Below, in pieces: positions 46,782-57,496 of a stretch of 64,000 bases of DNA. The notes under the pieces are model-generated. The model ran no database searches, was not told the DNA's origin, and worked only from the letters and a program-made list of their open reading frames with translations. The stretch is from the NCBI GenBank assembly GCA_963700705.1, contig CAVOYQ010000005.1, positions 1 through 64,000 on the forward strand, read 5' to 3'. Position numbers and translations under genes: made by a program. The DNA is from JAHEFT01 sp963700705. GTDB lineage: Bacteria; Pseudomonadota; Gammaproteobacteria; Xanthomonadales; SZUA-36. How positions within the stretch are numbered: position 1 is the stretch's first letter; each line of letters begins with the position of its first letter.

Positions 46782-49081
46782 CGGACAAGCCTGGCGGAGG
46801 CTGGATTTGGCCGGCCAGCGTGATTGCCGGCGTACTCGGCGCTCATGGGTTCCGGTTCCTGCCCGCCGTTCCGGTCGTAAGCGCTGCGGCGGTGCTCGCC
46901 TTCCTGGCCTTATTTTCCCGCCGGCTTCGCCCGGCTGCTCTCGCCTTGCTGGCATGCTGCTGGGCGCTTGGCAGTTTTCAAACGCGGCTCGAAGACCGCC
47001 TTGCCCCCACCCTGGCAAACCAGGTCACTACCATCACGGGGTACGTTTCCTCGCTTCCATCTGCCGATCGCGAATCTGTCCGGTTTCGTTTCCGGCCCGA
47101 TCCGGAATACCGTCAGCAAGGTTTGCCGTCCGTTTTGCTGGTCTCCTGGTACCGCGACCCCCCTGAAATCCGGGTGGGAGAACACTGGGAACTTGAACTG
47201 AGGGTAAAGCCGCCCTGGGGCGGAGTGAATTTCCAGGGACCGGACAAGGAGCGCTGGCTCTTTGCCCAGGGGATTGGAGGGCTGGGCACGATCAGAAACG
47301 GCAAACTCCTCGCGCCCCCTTCCGGCTATCGTTTTGCTGTCAACTCGATTCGTGAGAACGTACAAAAAAGCATCGAAAAGCAGGTTGATAATCCGCGGCA
47401 AAGAGCGGTCATACAGGCCCTGGCCACGGCCGACCGGTCCGGACTGAGTTCCACCGACAGCGCCTTGCTGAACGCCACGGGAACGTCCCACCTGCTCGCG
47501 ATTTCCGGCCTGCATGTCGGCCTGGCAGCGGGTGGCGGAATGTGGCTGGCCAGGGCCGTCATGTTGCTGTTGCCGCTGGCGGCTGTTGGCAGGGCGACGC
47601 TCCTGGTCACGGTTTCAGCCGGATTGTTCAGCGCAGTCGCTTATGCCGCGCTGGCCGGTTTCGGAATCCCGACGCTGCGCTCAACGCTGATGCTGCTCAC
47701 GGCACTGGCCGCGGTGTTGCTGTACCGGTCGATTCACCCGGCGCGTGCCTGGACGCTTAGCCTGGCCGTTATCCTGTTGATCGATCCTTTTGCGCCGCTC
47801 GGCGCCGGTTTGTGGTTTTCTTTCCTGGCAGTTGCTTCGTTGATTTGGGTATTCCGGCCTCGAACCGGGCGGTTGCCGTGGTGGAAAACCGCGCTGATCG
47901 GGCAGGCCGGCGTGATCCTGGTGCTCATTCCGCCCAGCGCGGCCTGGTTCGGAACGTTCAGTCCCGTTGGCTTCATCGCCAACCTGCTGGCCATTCCGTG
48001 GGTCAGTATCCTGGTGGTGCCGGCGGTCCTCGCAGGTCTCGCCACGCTGCCTTTTTCGGATTGGGTCGCCGGGGCGCTCTGGTCGTTCGCGGGCTTTGCA
48101 ACTTCGATGCTTTTCCATGTACTTGAAGCGGGCGCGGAAGCACAGGGACGGTTAATGTCCATACCGCCCCCGACGCTGTTCCAGTCTGTGCTGGCATTGG
48201 CCGGCGCATTTCTTTGTTTGTTGCCACGTGGATTGCCACTTCGCTGGACCGGCCTGTTCCTGCTTATTCCCCTGTTTTTGCCCGCGGCGGAACGGACGCC
48301 GGATGGGGTCCTGTCAGTGGAGGTGCTCGATGCCGGGCAGGGCACTGCCGTCGTGGTCAGCGCCGGGCGCCATTCCCTGCTCTACGACTCGGGTCCCGGT
48401 GACGGCGGGGACCGTAACCTGGTGACCGGCGTCGTTGCACCGGCCCTGTCCCGGGTGGGCCCGGATGCTCCGGACCGGGTCATCATCAGTCACGCCGACC
48501 TGGATCACGCCGGCGGACTCCGTTCCCTGCTTGAGCATTATCCGGACGCTGATTACCGCGCAAACCTGGGAGACCGCCAGGACGGTCTGAAAACGTGCAC
48601 CACGCCGGACCGCTGGAACTGGCCGGGGGTCGGACTGGTGGTGCTTCACCCGTCACCCGGGCTGCCGTACCTGGGTAACGACAGTTCCTGCGTGATCAGC
48701 CTGGACTCCGCCGGCGGGCGGGTACTTCTGAGCGGAGATATTTCCGCGACCATCGAAAACCGCCTGGTCAGCGCCGGTATTTCACCGCACAAGCTGTTGC
48801 TGGTGCCGCACCACGGCAGCAAGACTTCATCGAGCCAGGCCTTTATCGAACGCCTCCAACCCGAAGTTGCGATTGCCACGGCCAGCCTCGGCAACCGCTT
48901 CGACTTCCCCCGCCCTGAAATCCGGCGCCGGTACGAAGCCAGGGGCATAAAGTTCTGGTCAACGGGAGACTGCGGCGCGCTCAGAGTCGTACTTGATCCG
49001 GAGGGGACAATGCACGCAAGCAGTGCCCGCAGACAACGAAACCGGATCTGGCGCTGGCCGGCCGCGGAGAATTGCCCGTAG
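46760..49081 (+). CDS. comEC: ComEC/Rec2 family DNA-uptake channel protein
   Basis: ComEC carries single-stranded DNA across the inner membrane during natural transformation. The 773-residue protein starts at GTG 46760 within lolD. The N-terminal region has membrane helices and the DUF4131 domain (residues 1-190). The competence domain has ATSHLLAISGLHVGLAAGGG, FGIPTLRSTLML and LLIDPFAPLGAGLWFSFLAVASL. The C-terminal metallo-beta-lactamase-like domain has EVLDAGQGTAVVV, ISHADLDHAGGLRSLL (HxxxDH-type) and VPHHGSKTSS. All parts are present, so the organism may be transformable. Confidence 0.93.
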   Translation: MPARAGIADKPGGGWIWPASVIAGVLGAHGFRFLPAVPVVSAAAVLAFLALFSRRLRPAALALLACCWALGSFQTRLEDRLAPTLANQVTTITGYVSSLPSADRESVRFRFRPDPEYRQQGLPSVLLVSWYRDPPEIRVGEHWELELRVKPPWGGVNFQGPDKERWLFAQGIGGLGTIRNGKLLAPPSGYRFAVNSIRENVQKSIEKQVDNPRQRAVIQALATADRSGLSSTDSALLNATGTSHLLAISGLHVGLAAGGGMWLARAVMLLLPLAAVGRATLLVTVSAGLFSAVAYAALAGFGIPTLRSTLMLLTALAAVLLYRSIHPARAWTLSLAVILLIDPFAPLGAGLWFSFLAVASLIWVFRPRTGRLPWWKTALIGQAGVILVLIPPSAAWFGTFSPVGFIANLLAIPWVSILVVPAVLAGLATLPFSDWVAGALWSFAGFATSMLFHVLEAGAEAQGRLMSIPPPTLFQSVLALAGAFLCLLPRGLPLRWTGLFLLIPLFLPAAERTPDGVLSVEVLDAGQGTAVVVSAGRHSLLYDSGPGDGGDRNLVTGVVAPALSRVGPDAPDRVIISHADLDHAGGLRSLLEHYPDADYRANLGDRQDGLKTCTTPDRWNWPGVGLVVLHPSPGLPYLGNDSSCVISLDSAGGRVLLSGDISATIENRLVSAGISPHKLLLVPHHGSKTSSSQAFIERLQPEVAIATASLGNRFDFPRPEIRRRYEARGIKFWSTGDCGALRVVLDPEGTMHASSARRQRNRIWRWPAAENCP

Positions 49082-49154
49082 CGACTTGATACCTCCCCAT
49101 GTATCATTTGAAGGCCTGCATTCAACCTTTTCGAAGTCAACGGAGTGATGAAGC

Positions 49155-49793
49155 GTGCTTGATATTATTCTTGCTGGTGGCTGGCTGATGGCCCCGATCA
49201 TATTGTGTTCTATCCTGGCATTGACCATCATCGCCGAACGTTCCTGGGCACTGAGAAGCAGCAACGTGGTTCCGCAGGACGTCGGCAAGCAGGTCGAGGA
49301 GTGGGCGGTGCGCCACGAACTCGACCGTCGTCATATTGAACAGCTCAGGTCAGGATCGGCGCTGGGACGGGTTCTTGCCGCCGCGCTGGTCAACCGGCAC
49401 CGTTCCCGTGACCTGATCAAGGAAGCTGTGGAGGACACCGGCCGGCATGTCGTGCATCAGCTGGAACGGTTCCTGAACACCCTGGGCACCATTGCCGGTA
49501 TCTCGCCCTTGCTGGGCCTGCTCGGAACCGTGATCGGCATGATAAACGTGTTTTCTGCCATCCTGGCGCACGGTGTCGGCAACGCAAACCAGTTGGCGGG
49601 CGGTATTTCACAGGCACTGATTACCACCGCGGCCGGATTGACGGTAGCAATCCCCAGCTTCTTTTTCTACCGCTACTTCAAGGGCAAGGTCGAATCCTAC
49701 GTCGTTTCAATGGAAGAGCAGGCCATCAACCTGATCGAAGCCATCGAACGGGGGAACGTGGCCCAGCTCAGGTCCGGGGTACCGGGAGGCTAG
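49155..49793 (+). CDS. exbB: MotA/TolQ/ExbB proton-channel family protein
   Basis: A 212-residue inner-membrane protein of the ExbB/TolQ family. A first helix (DIILAGGWLMAPIILCSILALTII) is followed by a cytoplasmic segment, then LGTIAGISPLLGLLGTVIGMI, the conserved TM2 motif with GLLGTVxGM, and ISQALITTAAGLTVAIPSFFFYRYF. GTG 49155 is chosen over an upstream ATG at 49148, which is out of frame. It forms with the next gene a proton-driven motor. In several gammaproteobacteria this pair sits just before msbA. Which envelope partner it energises is not known. Confidence 0.9.
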   Translation: MLDIILAGGWLMAPIILCSILALTIIAERSWALRSSNVVPQDVGKQVEEWAVRHELDRRHIEQLRSGSALGRVLAAALVNRHRSRDLIKEAVEDTGRHVVHQLERFLNTLGTIAGISPLLGLLGTVIGMINVFSAILAHGVGNANQLAGGISQALITTAAGLTVAIPSFFFYRYFKGKVESYVVSMEEQAINLIEAIERGNVAQLRSGVPGG

Positions 49794-49796
49794 CCG

Positions 49797-50225
49797 TTGA
49801 AGCTGCAACACCACATAAAGGAAGACCCGAATCTCGACCTCACCTCGCTGATCGACGTGATCTTCCTGTTGTTGATTTTTTTCATGGTCAGCACGACGTT
49901 CGACAAGCAGGCCTTGCTGAAGGTCGACCTGCCTGAAGCCAGTGAGGTTGAAGACAGTACCGATGTTCCGGACAGCCTCGAACTGGTAATCGATGCAGAA
50001 GGGCACATGTTTCTGAACGATCAGCGTCTGATCGACAGCGAGGCGCGCACCATCCGCGCGGCAATCGAGCAGGCGGCCGGTTCAAAGCGGGATGTTCCGC
50101 TGATTCTGCGGGCTGACCGCGAAACCCCCCATCATTTCGTGGTCACGACGATGGACGTCGCAGCCCAGATGGGTTTCAGCAATCTTTCCATCGCCACGGA
50201 TCGCACCGACGGACTTTCGGAATGA
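49797..50225 (+). CDS. exbD: ExbD/TolR biopolymer transport protein
   Basis: A 142-residue single-pass protein starting at TTG 49797. The helix LTSLIDVIFLLLIFFMVSTTF carries the conserved Asp of the proton path (LIDVIFLL). The periplasmic domain follows (LPEASEVEDSTDVPD, VPLILRADRETPHHFVVTTMD). Its stop overlaps msbA by 4 bases, so it is probably co-transcribed with the lipid A genes. Confidence 0.92.
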   Translation: MKLQHHIKEDPNLDLTSLIDVIFLLLIFFMVSTTFDKQALLKVDLPEASEVEDSTDVPDSLELVIDAEGHMFLNDQRLIDSEARTIRAAIEQAAGSKRDVPLILRADRETPHHFVVTTMDVAAQMGFSNLSIATDRTDGLSE

Positions 50226-51969
50226 CCGGGTCTCCCAGTGAACCGATGGTCGTCTACAAACGGCTCTGGGGCTATACCATCCGTTACCGCTGGATGTTTT
50301 TGCTCGGCATTTTCGGCGTCAGCATCGACGCCAGCATGCAGGCGGTGTTCATCAAGGGAATGCAGCCCCTGATCGACCAGGTTTTCGTCGGCAAGGATTC
50401 ACAGTACGGCGTATTGCTGGCCGGTTTGATCTTCGTGGTCGCCGTGGTGCGAATGGCGGGCAACTACGCCGGGGTTTTCGGGATGGAGTTTGTCGGCCGC
50501 AAAGTCATTGCGGATCTGCGCCAGGAACTGTTTGACCGCTACGTTTGCCTGCCGGCAACCTTTTACGATACTTACAGTTCCGGTCAGCTGATTTCGAAAC
50601 TGGCCTATAACAGTGAGCAGGTTGCCAACGCGGCGACGAATTCCATCGTAACCGCGATCCGTGACCTCATGCTGGTTGTTTTCCTGCTTTGGGTGATGCT
50701 TTCCACCAACGCCCGGCTGACCATGGTCATGTTGCTCCTGGTCCCGGTTATCGGCCTGCTGGTGACCGTCATCAGCCGCCGGTTCCGGAAAATCAGCCAC
50801 CGGATACAGGACATGATGGGCAATGTCTCACATGTCACCGAAGAGGCCGTGACGGGACAGCAGGTCATCAAGGTTTTCCAGGGGCAGGAGGCGGAAAAGA
50901 GCGGTTCCGGGCCGTCAACGACAAAACCATGCGCCTGCACATGCGCATGCGCGCCACCCACCTGGCGAGTTCTTCACTGGTCCAGTTGGCGGCCGGTCTT
51001 GCCCTCGTGCTGTTGATGCTGATCTCGACCCGACCCTCGATGCTCAACACCATTTCCGCCGGCACATTCACGGCCATATTTACCGCCATGATTGCTTCCA
51101 TTCCCCCGCTGAAACGGTTGACCAGCGTCCAGTCCCAGGTTCAGAAAGGCATTGCCGCCGCGGACAGTATTTTCCAGGTCCTGGATACCGATGCGGAAAC
51201 AGACAGCGGAAGCCTGGAGGTTGCAAGGGTGCAGGGCGCCATCCGGTTCAGCCATGTCAGTTTTCAATATGGTTCCGGCGACAGGCCGGTGCTGCACGAT
51301 GTCAGTTTCGATGTTCCGGCCGGCAGTGTCACGGCTCTGGTTGGAAGTTCCGGCAGCGGAAAGACCACGCTGGCTGGCCTTTTACCGCGGTTTTACACGG
51401 ACTACGAAGGCCATATTACATTGGATGGCCGGGAGCTTTCAGACTACAAGCTGGACAATCTGCGCAGCCAGATCGCACTGGTCAGTCAGCACGTGGTTTT
51501 GTTCAACGACACGGTGGCCAACAACATTGCCTATGGCGGGCTGGCCGGAAAACCGCAGGAAGAAATCGTGAAGGCCGCCGCCGCAGCCCACGCGATGGGG
51601 TTTATCGAACAGCTGCCGCTGGGGCTGGATACCTTGATTGGCGAAAACGGCACGCTCCTGTCCGGTGGGCAAAGGCAGCGCCTGGCCATCGCGCGTGCCC
51701 TCCTGAAGGACGCGCCGATCCTTATTCTGGACGAAGCGACCTCTGCGCTGGACAGTGAGTCCGAGCGTGCGATACAGGCTGCCCTGGCGGAGGTGATCAA
51801 ACACCGCACCACGCTGGTGATTGCGCACCGGCTTTCCACCATCGAAAACGCAGACCAGGTAATCGTACTGGACCAGGGAAGAGTGGTGGAGTCCGGCACC
51901 CACCAGGAATTGCTCGCCAGCAACCGGACCTATGCCAGGCTTTACCGGAACCAGTTCAAGGACGATTGA
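50222..51969 (+). CDS. msbA: Lipid A export ABC transporter MsbA, one frameshift
   Basis: MsbA flips core-lipid A across the inner membrane. The N-terminal transmembrane domain (RYRWMFLLGIFGVSIDASMQ, GNVSHVTEEAVTGQQVIKVF) breaks near 50897, where four A stand in place of an expected five. The frame then resumes with RFRAVNDKTMRL. The ATPase domain has Walker A ALVGSSGSGKTTLA, Q-loop ALVSQHVVLFNDTVANNIAY, signature LLSGGQRQRLAIARAL and Walker B ILILDEATSALD. Repaired length is about 582. The stop overlaps the lpxK start by one base. Confidence 0.94.
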
Positions 51970-52988
51970 TGCGGTCCGAAACCGAATTGAAACTCAACAG
52001 AATCTGGTACGGCGGTGTGGACATTCCCTGGTGGTTGCGCCTGCTGGAACCGGCCTACCGGGCCGGAAACCTTCTGGACCGCTGGATCTCTTCCCAGCGC
52101 CGGCCTGAAGACCTGAAATCCGTATACATCATCGTGGTGGGCAACATCACTGCCGGCGGCAGCGGAAAAACCCCGGTGGTCATCAGGATTTGTCACCTGC
52201 TCCGGCAAGCGGGTCTGAAACCCGGGGTGATCAGCAGGGGTTACGGCCGCAAGAGCAAAACCCTGCGCCTGGTCAGTCCTTCCTCGCTGCCTGCGGTTGT
52301 CGGCGACGAGCCGCTTCTCATTGCGCAACGGGCGGGCGTTCCGGTGATTGTTTCGACCGACCGTTGTGAAGCCGCCCGGACATTACTCAAACAGAATGTG
52401 AACGTGATCATCTCCGATGACGGCCTGCAACATTACCGCTTGCCCAGGACACTGGGTATTTGTGTCGTGGACGGCAGCCGGGGTTTCGGCAATGGCCACT
52501 TGATTCCGGCAGGACCGCTGCGGGAACCCCTCAGCCGGCTCGCCTGTTTTGACAGCGTGATCGTCAATGGCGAGTTGGACCGGATCCCGGACGAACTGCT
52601 GCCGGTTACACACATGTCACTGGAAGCCGGACTGTTAAGGTCCATGAGCGACGGCCAGAGCTGGCGCCTGGGCCAGTTTGCAGGCTGCAAGGCAAACGCG
52701 GTGGCCGGCATCGGGAATCCGGGCCGCTACTTTGACCTGTTGCGCGGCGCCCGGATAAAGGTCATCGAACATGTGTTTCCCGACCACCATAATTTTGATG
52801 CTGCCGACTTTGCCCAAATGGACAAATCACTGCCGATCCTGATGACGGAAAAGGACGCGGTGAAATGCAAAAACCTCGGCCTTAAAAATGCCTGGTACCT
52901 GTCGGTGGACGCCATCCTGCCGGCGGAGTGGGAGCGGGATCTCGTTCAACGGGTGATGCAACGCCAGGCCACGGGGAGGCGGGCATGA
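51969..52988 (+). CDS. lpxK: Tetraacyldisaccharide 4'-kinase LpxK
   Basis: LpxK phosphorylates the lipid A precursor to give lipid IVA at the inner-membrane face. The 339-residue protein starts at ATG 51969 and has the P-loop VGNITAGGSGKTPVVI, PGVISRGYGRKS, VGDEPLLIAQRAGVPVIVSTDR, ISDDGLQHYRL (with the DDGxQH catalytic motif) and FPDHHNF. It lies between msbA and kdsB with 1- and 4-base overlaps. Intact. Confidence 0.96.
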   Translation: MRSETELKLNRIWYGGVDIPWWLRLLEPAYRAGNLLDRWISSQRRPEDLKSVYIIVVGNITAGGSGKTPVVIRICHLLRQAGLKPGVISRGYGRKSKTLRLVSPSSLPAVVGDEPLLIAQRAGVPVIVSTDRCEAARTLLKQNVNVIISDDGLQHYRLPRTLGICVVDGSRGFGNGHLIPAGPLREPLSRLACFDSVIVNGELDRIPDELLPVTHMSLEAGLLRSMSDGQSWRLGQFAGCKANAVAGIGNPGRYFDLLRGARIKVIEHVFPDHHNFDAADFAQMDKSLPILMTEKDAVKCKNLGLKNAWYLSVDAILPAEWERDLVQRVMQRQATGRRA

Positions 52989-53752
52989 CGGCCCGATACC
53001 ACATCGTGATTCCTTCGCGCATGGCGTCGCAAAGGCTGCCGGGTAAGCCGTTGTTGACCATAAATGGACGGACCCTGGTCGAACATGTTTACCGCCGCGC
53101 CCTGGAATCCTCGGCACAATCCATAGTCATTGCCACCGACTCCGCGGAGATACAGGCGGTTGCGCGGTCATTTGGCGCGAACGCAGTCATGACTTCCGGT
53201 GCGCACGAAAGCGGCAGCGACCGGATTGCCGAGTGCATCGGCATCATGGGCTGGTCAGACGAGACGCTGGTGGTCAATCTTCAGGGGGATGAACCGCTGA
53301 TGCCGGCAGCCTGCCTGGACCAGGTCGCGGGAATTTTACAAGGCGCTCCTGACGCCGCCGTGGCCAGTTTGTACTGGCCCATCGAGTCGGCCGCGGACGT
53401 GGCGAACAGTAACGTGGTCAAGGTGGTCATGGACAGTTCTGGAAAAGCACTGTATTTCAGCCGGTCCGTGATTCCCCATCCGCGCAACGCCAGCGTCGAG
53501 GCAGTGCTGCAGCAGGAAACAGCCTGGCATCGCCATATCGGTCTGTATGCTTACCGCGCCAGCGCGTTGAGGGCCTTTACCGCGATGCCCGTCAGCCCGC
53601 TGGAACGCCTGGAAAAGCTGGAGCAACTGAGGTTTCTCGAAGCCGGCAATCTCATCCGCATGGAATGCGCCTGTTCACATATTCCTGCCGGGGTAGACAC
53701 GCCCGATGACCTGGAACGCGTCAGAAAGTTGCTTTCCGGCGTGACCGGCTGA
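52985..53752 (+). CDS. kdsB: 3-deoxy-manno-octulosonate cytidylyltransferase (CMP-KDO synthetase)
   Basis: KdsB activates KDO with CTP for LPS inner-core assembly. ATG 52985 overlaps the lpxK stop by 4 bases and starts IVIPSRMASQRLPGKPL, the nucleotide-binding loop. Further motifs are VIATDSAEI, MTSGAHESGSDRIAE, VVNLQGDEPLM, ALYFSRSVIPHPR, HIGLYAYRASAL and LEKLEQLRFLEAG. Intact at 255 residues. Confidence 0.97.
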   Translation: MTARYHIVIPSRMASQRLPGKPLLTINGRTLVEHVYRRALESSAQSIVIATDSAEIQAVARSFGANAVMTSGAHESGSDRIAECIGIMGWSDETLVVNLQGDEPLMPAACLDQVAGILQGAPDAAVASLYWPIESAADVANSNVVKVVMDSSGKALYFSRSVIPHPRNASVEAVLQQETAWHRHIGLYAYRASALRAFTAMPVSPLERLEKLEQLRFLEAGNLIRMECACSHIPAGVDTPDDLERVRKLLSGVTG

Positions 53753-53763
53753 GGCCTCTCCGC

Positions 53764-55588
53764 ATGACCGAGCGGAAAGACCAGGAATTCGACGGCAAGG
53801 CAATAGCTTCCCGCCTGCCGACGCGTCCTGGCGTTTACCTGATGCGGGACGATGCGGGCAAACCACTGTACGTGGGAAAAGCGCGGAATTTGCGCAAACG
53901 CGTCACGCAGCTATTTCGACGCGCGGCCGAAGATCGACCGGATCATGCGGATGATCGCCAGGATAAGGCAGATCGAGGTCAGCCTGACCCGTACCGAAGG
54001 TGAAGCCCTGCTGCTCGAAAACGAGTGGATCAAGGCGCTCAAACCCCGTTATAACGTCCTGTTGCGCGACGACAAGTCCTACCCATGGATCGTCATCACG
54101 ACCGGTCACGATGCGCCCAGGATTGCCTTTCACAGGGGTTCGCGGGATAGGACCATGGAGTATTTCGGGCCCTATCCATCGGCCTCGTCGGTGCGGGAAA
54201 GCATCAACCTGATTCAAAAACTGTTTCGCATCAGAAACTGTGAAGACAGTTATTTCGCCCATCGAAGCCGTCCCTGCCTGCAGTACCAGATTCGCCGTTG
54301 CACGGCGCCCTGCGTTGGATTGGTGAGCCCGGAAAACTACGCCGAGCAGGTAAAAGATGCGATCCTTTTTCTGCAGGGTAAAAACCAGAATGTTCTGATC
54401 AGAATGATCAAACGCATGGAGCAGGCCGCGGGGCGCCTGGATTTCGAAGCCGCCGCTGCCTACCGGGACCAGATCAACCTGTTGAAACAGATGCAGGCCC
54501 AGCAGTTCGTCTCCGGCAAGAAAGCCGACATCGACTTCATTGCACTGGTCCAGGAACAGGGGCAGAGTTGCGTGCAAATGGTGTCGGTCAGGGGCGGCAG
54601 AAACCTGGGGCAGAGAAGCTACTTTCCCAGCCAGGCCGAAGGCTATTCCGGCGCTGAAGTCCTCGAAGCATTCCTGGGCCAGTATTTCCGGGATCGGCTT
54701 CCACCAGCGGATATGGTGGTTTCCCACGCCCTGGAGAACGAAGCCCTGCTGGCCAGTGTTTTTTCCGGCCAGGCCGGGTACCGGGTATCGATCCAGGCAA
54801 ATCCGCGGGGCGAGCGGAAAAAGATGCTGGAATCGGCAATCCGCAACTCGAAACAGGCACTCAAAATGCGACTGGCCGGCCAGGCCAACATGACCGCCCA
54901 GTTTGAAGAGTTGCAGAGCCTGCTGAAGCTCGGTGAATCACCGGGTTCGGTTGAGTGCTTCGACATCTCCCACATGTCCGGCAATCAAACCGTGGGATCG
55001 TGCGTCGTGTACGACCAGAACGGGCCGGTCAAGTCGCGTTACCGGCGATATACCCTGAAAGGCATCACGCCGGGCGACGACTATGCGGCAATGCGCCAGG
55101 TTCTGACCCGGCGCTACGGCCGGATCCAGGCCGAAGAAGGCTTGCTCCCGGAACTGATCATCATAGACGGCGGCAAAGGGCAATTAAGCCAGGCCGGTGA
55201 AGCCTTGGCTGAATTTGGTCTTTCGGGCATCCCGATGCTGGGTATTGCCAAGGGCCGTTCGCGCAGGGCAGGGCACGAAGAGTGGATCATGGCTTCACCT
55301 TATCGAAGCCTGCGCCCGGGACCGGAATCACCCGCTTCCCACCTGGTGCAACAGATTCGTGACGAAGCGCACCGTTTCGCCATAACCGGGCACCGGGGTC
55401 AACGCCAGAAAGCTTCCACCAAATCGACATTGGAAAAGATTCCCGGTATCGGTCCCCGCCGCCGGCGTGCATTGCTGAATCACTTCGGTGGTCTGCAGGG
55501 CGTGAACAAGGCGGGAATTGAAGAGTTATCCAGCGTGCCCGGAATCAGCCGCATGCTTGCTGAAGAAATTTTCCGGGCACTGCACTGA
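53764..55588 (+). CDS. uvrC: Excinuclease ABC subunit C, one frameshift
   Basis: UvrC makes both incisions in nucleotide-excision repair. The N-terminal GIY-YIG nuclease domain is present (RPGVYLMRDDAGKPLYVGKARNLRKRV). An extra C near 53912 breaks the frame before SYFDARPKIDRIMRMI. The rest is intact: LRDDKSYPWI, RRCTAPCVGLVSPENY, the UvrB-contacting UVR motif (LDFEAAAAYRDQINLL), the RNase H-like endonuclease domain (VECFDISHMSGNQTVGSCVV, IIIDGGKGQL) and the C-terminal helix-hairpin-helix pair (IPGIGPRRRRALLNHFG, SVPGISRMLAEEI). Repaired length is ~608. Confidence 0.95.
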
Positions 55589-55641
55589 ACGGCGATGTCT
55601 GCGATAATAGCCTTGCCATCTGAACCCGACGATACCCGACG

Positions 55642-56241
55642 ATGAACCTGACCATTCCAACCATGTTGACTCTTTTGCGTATCGCACTCGTGCCGGTATT
55701 GGTCCTGTTTTTTTACCTGCCGGTCAGCTGGTCCGACCTGGCCTGTGTCATCACTTTTGTACTGGCCGCCGTGACCGATATCGCCGACGGGTATATTGCC
55801 CGCAGAACCGGCCAGACCTCGAGCTTTGGGGCTTTCCTCGACCCGGTAGCGGACAAGATCATGGTTTCAACGGCGTTGGTGCTGTTGGTTCAGCGCCAGG
55901 AAACCTACCAGGTGGTGTTCGCCATATCGGCCGCAATCATCGTGGGCCGGGAAATCACGATTTCCGCATTACGCGAGTGGATGTCGGAAATTGGCGAACG
56001 TGCGCTGGTCAACGTGAGCTGGGTCGGTAAGCTCAAAACCGGGTTCCAGATGACGGCCATCGGATTTTTGCTTTACCACGACAATATCGGCTGGATTCCA
56101 ATTGCCCGGATTGGTGAGCTTTTGTTGTACACCGCGGCCGCGCTGACCCTGTGGTCGATGTGGACCTACGTCAAGGCAGCCTGGCCGGCAATCAGTGATT
56201 CCCGCCACCATGGCTCGAATTCAGCCTCATCCCCGGATTGA
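55642..56241 (+). CDS. pgsA: CDP-diacylglycerol--glycerol-3-phosphate 3-phosphatidyltransferase
   Basis: PgsA makes phosphatidylglycerol phosphate, the first committed step to PG and cardiolipin, in the inner membrane. The 199-residue protein begins MNLTIPTMLTLLRIALVPVL. The CDP-alcohol phosphotransferase motif is DIADGYIARRTGQTSSFG followed by AFLDPVADKIM. Five or six membrane segments. It follows uvrC, the usual gammaproteobacterial order, and ends 1 base before ispG. Confidence 0.96.
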   Translation: MNLTIPTMLTLLRIALVPVLVLFFYLPVSWSDLACVITFVLAAVTDIADGYIARRTGQTSSFGAFLDPVADKIMVSTALVLLVQRQETYQVVFAISAAIIVGREITISALREWMSEIGERALVNVSWVGKLKTGFQMTAIGFLLYHDNIGWIPIARIGELLLYTAAALTLWSMWTYVKAAWPAISDSRHHGSNSASSPD

Positions 56242-56242
56242 T

Positions 56243-57493
56243 ATGACAGAGAATGCCCAGGCGGCAACGCGCCGCACGACTCCGACGGTGTGTGTCCGCA
56301 AAGTAAAGGTCGGGAGTTGCCACCCGATTGTTGTCCAGTCGATGACCAACACCGATACAGCCGACGCCAGGGCCACGGCGCAGCAGGTTGCCGAACTCGC
56401 GCGCGCCGGGTCGGAACTGGTCCGGATTACCGTCAATACCCTGGAAGCGGCGGCCGCCGTGCCCGAAATACAACGCCGCCTGGACATGATGTCCTGCAAT
56501 GTTCCCTTGATCGGAGATTTCCATTACAACGGGCACCAGCTACTCCGGCAGGTTCCGGAGTGCGCCCTGATCCTGGCGAAGTATCGAATCAACCCCGGCA
56601 ACGTCGGTTTCGGCCGCAAAAAAGATGACCAGTTTGCAACGATTATCGAGTTGGCCATTGAACACGACAAGCCGGTCAGAATTGGCGTCAACTGGGGCAG
56701 CCTGGATGCGAGCCTGCTGGCGCGCCTGATGGATGAAAACGCGGCCCTGAAACAGCCGCAGGAGGCTGCGGTTGTCATGCGTGAAGCGCTGGTCCGCTCT
56801 GCCCTGGACAGCGCACAACAGGCTGAACAGCTGGGGATGGCGCATGACCGGATTATTCTTTCGTGCAAGGTCAGCGGCGTGCAGGACCTGATCAGCGTCT
56901 ACCGGACCCTGGCCGGGCGCTGCGATTACCCGCTGCACCTGGGGCTGACCGAGGCGGGAATGGGCAGCAAAGGCATCGTTTCTTCCACGGCCGCCATGGC
57001 GGTGTTGCTGCAGGAAGGGATCGGCGATACCATCCGGGTTTCCCTGACGCCGGAACCCGGCCAGCCACGTACCGACGAAGTGATTGTCGCGCAGGAAATG
57101 CTCCAAAGCATGGGGATGAGGGCCTTCACGCCCATGGTGACGGCGTGCCCCGGGTGCGGCCGCACCACCAGCACGTATTTCCAGTCCCTGGCCCAGGATG
57201 TGCAGCAATTTGTCCGCCGCAGAATGCCTGAATGGAAACTGCAGTATGAAGGTGTCGAAAACCTGTCCCTGGCAGTCATGGGATGTATCGTGAACGGTCC
57301 CGGCGAAAGCCGGCACGCCGATATCGGCATCAGCCTGCCGGGCACCGGCGAAGCCCCTTCAGCGCCGGTTTTTGTCAACGGCAAGAAACACGTCACCCTG
57401 CGTGGAGAAGGCATAACGGATGAATTCCTCGGTCTGATCGAGCAGTATGTTGAAAACCATTATGCCCCGCGCTTTCCCGGCAACCGGCCCTGA
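56243..57493 (+). CDS. ispG: 4-hydroxy-3-methylbut-2-enyl diphosphate synthase IspG
   Basis: IspG converts MEcPP to HMBPP in the MEP isoprenoid pathway, using a [4Fe-4S] cluster and flavodoxin or ferredoxin. The 416-residue reading starts at ATG 56243, one base after the pgsA stop; a GTG at 56195 would add 16 residues. Motifs are VVQSMTNTDTAD, NVPLIGDFHYNGH, YRINPGNVGFG, the cluster ligands ACPGCGRTT and MGCIVNGPGE, and RHADIGISLPGTGEAP. Its presence means the organism makes isoprenoids by the MEP route. Confidence 0.96.
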   Translation: MTENAQAATRRTTPTVCVRKVKVGSCHPIVVQSMTNTDTADARATAQQVAELARAGSELVRITVNTLEAAAAVPEIQRRLDMMSCNVPLIGDFHYNGHQLLRQVPECALILAKYRINPGNVGFGRKKDDQFATIIELAIEHDKPVRIGVNWGSLDASLLARLMDENAALKQPQEAAVVMREALVRSALDSAQQAEQLGMAHDRIILSCKVSGVQDLISVYRTLAGRCDYPLHLGLTEAGMGSKGIVSSTAAMAVLLQEGIGDTIRVSLTPEPGQPRTDEVIVAQEMLQSMGMRAFTPMVTACPGCGRTTSTYFQSLAQDVQQFVRRRMPEWKLQYEGVENLSLAVMGCIVNGPGESRHADIGISLPGTGEAPSAPVFVNGKKHVTLRGEGITDEFLGLIEQYVENHYAPRFPGNRP

Positions 57494-57496
57494 CGC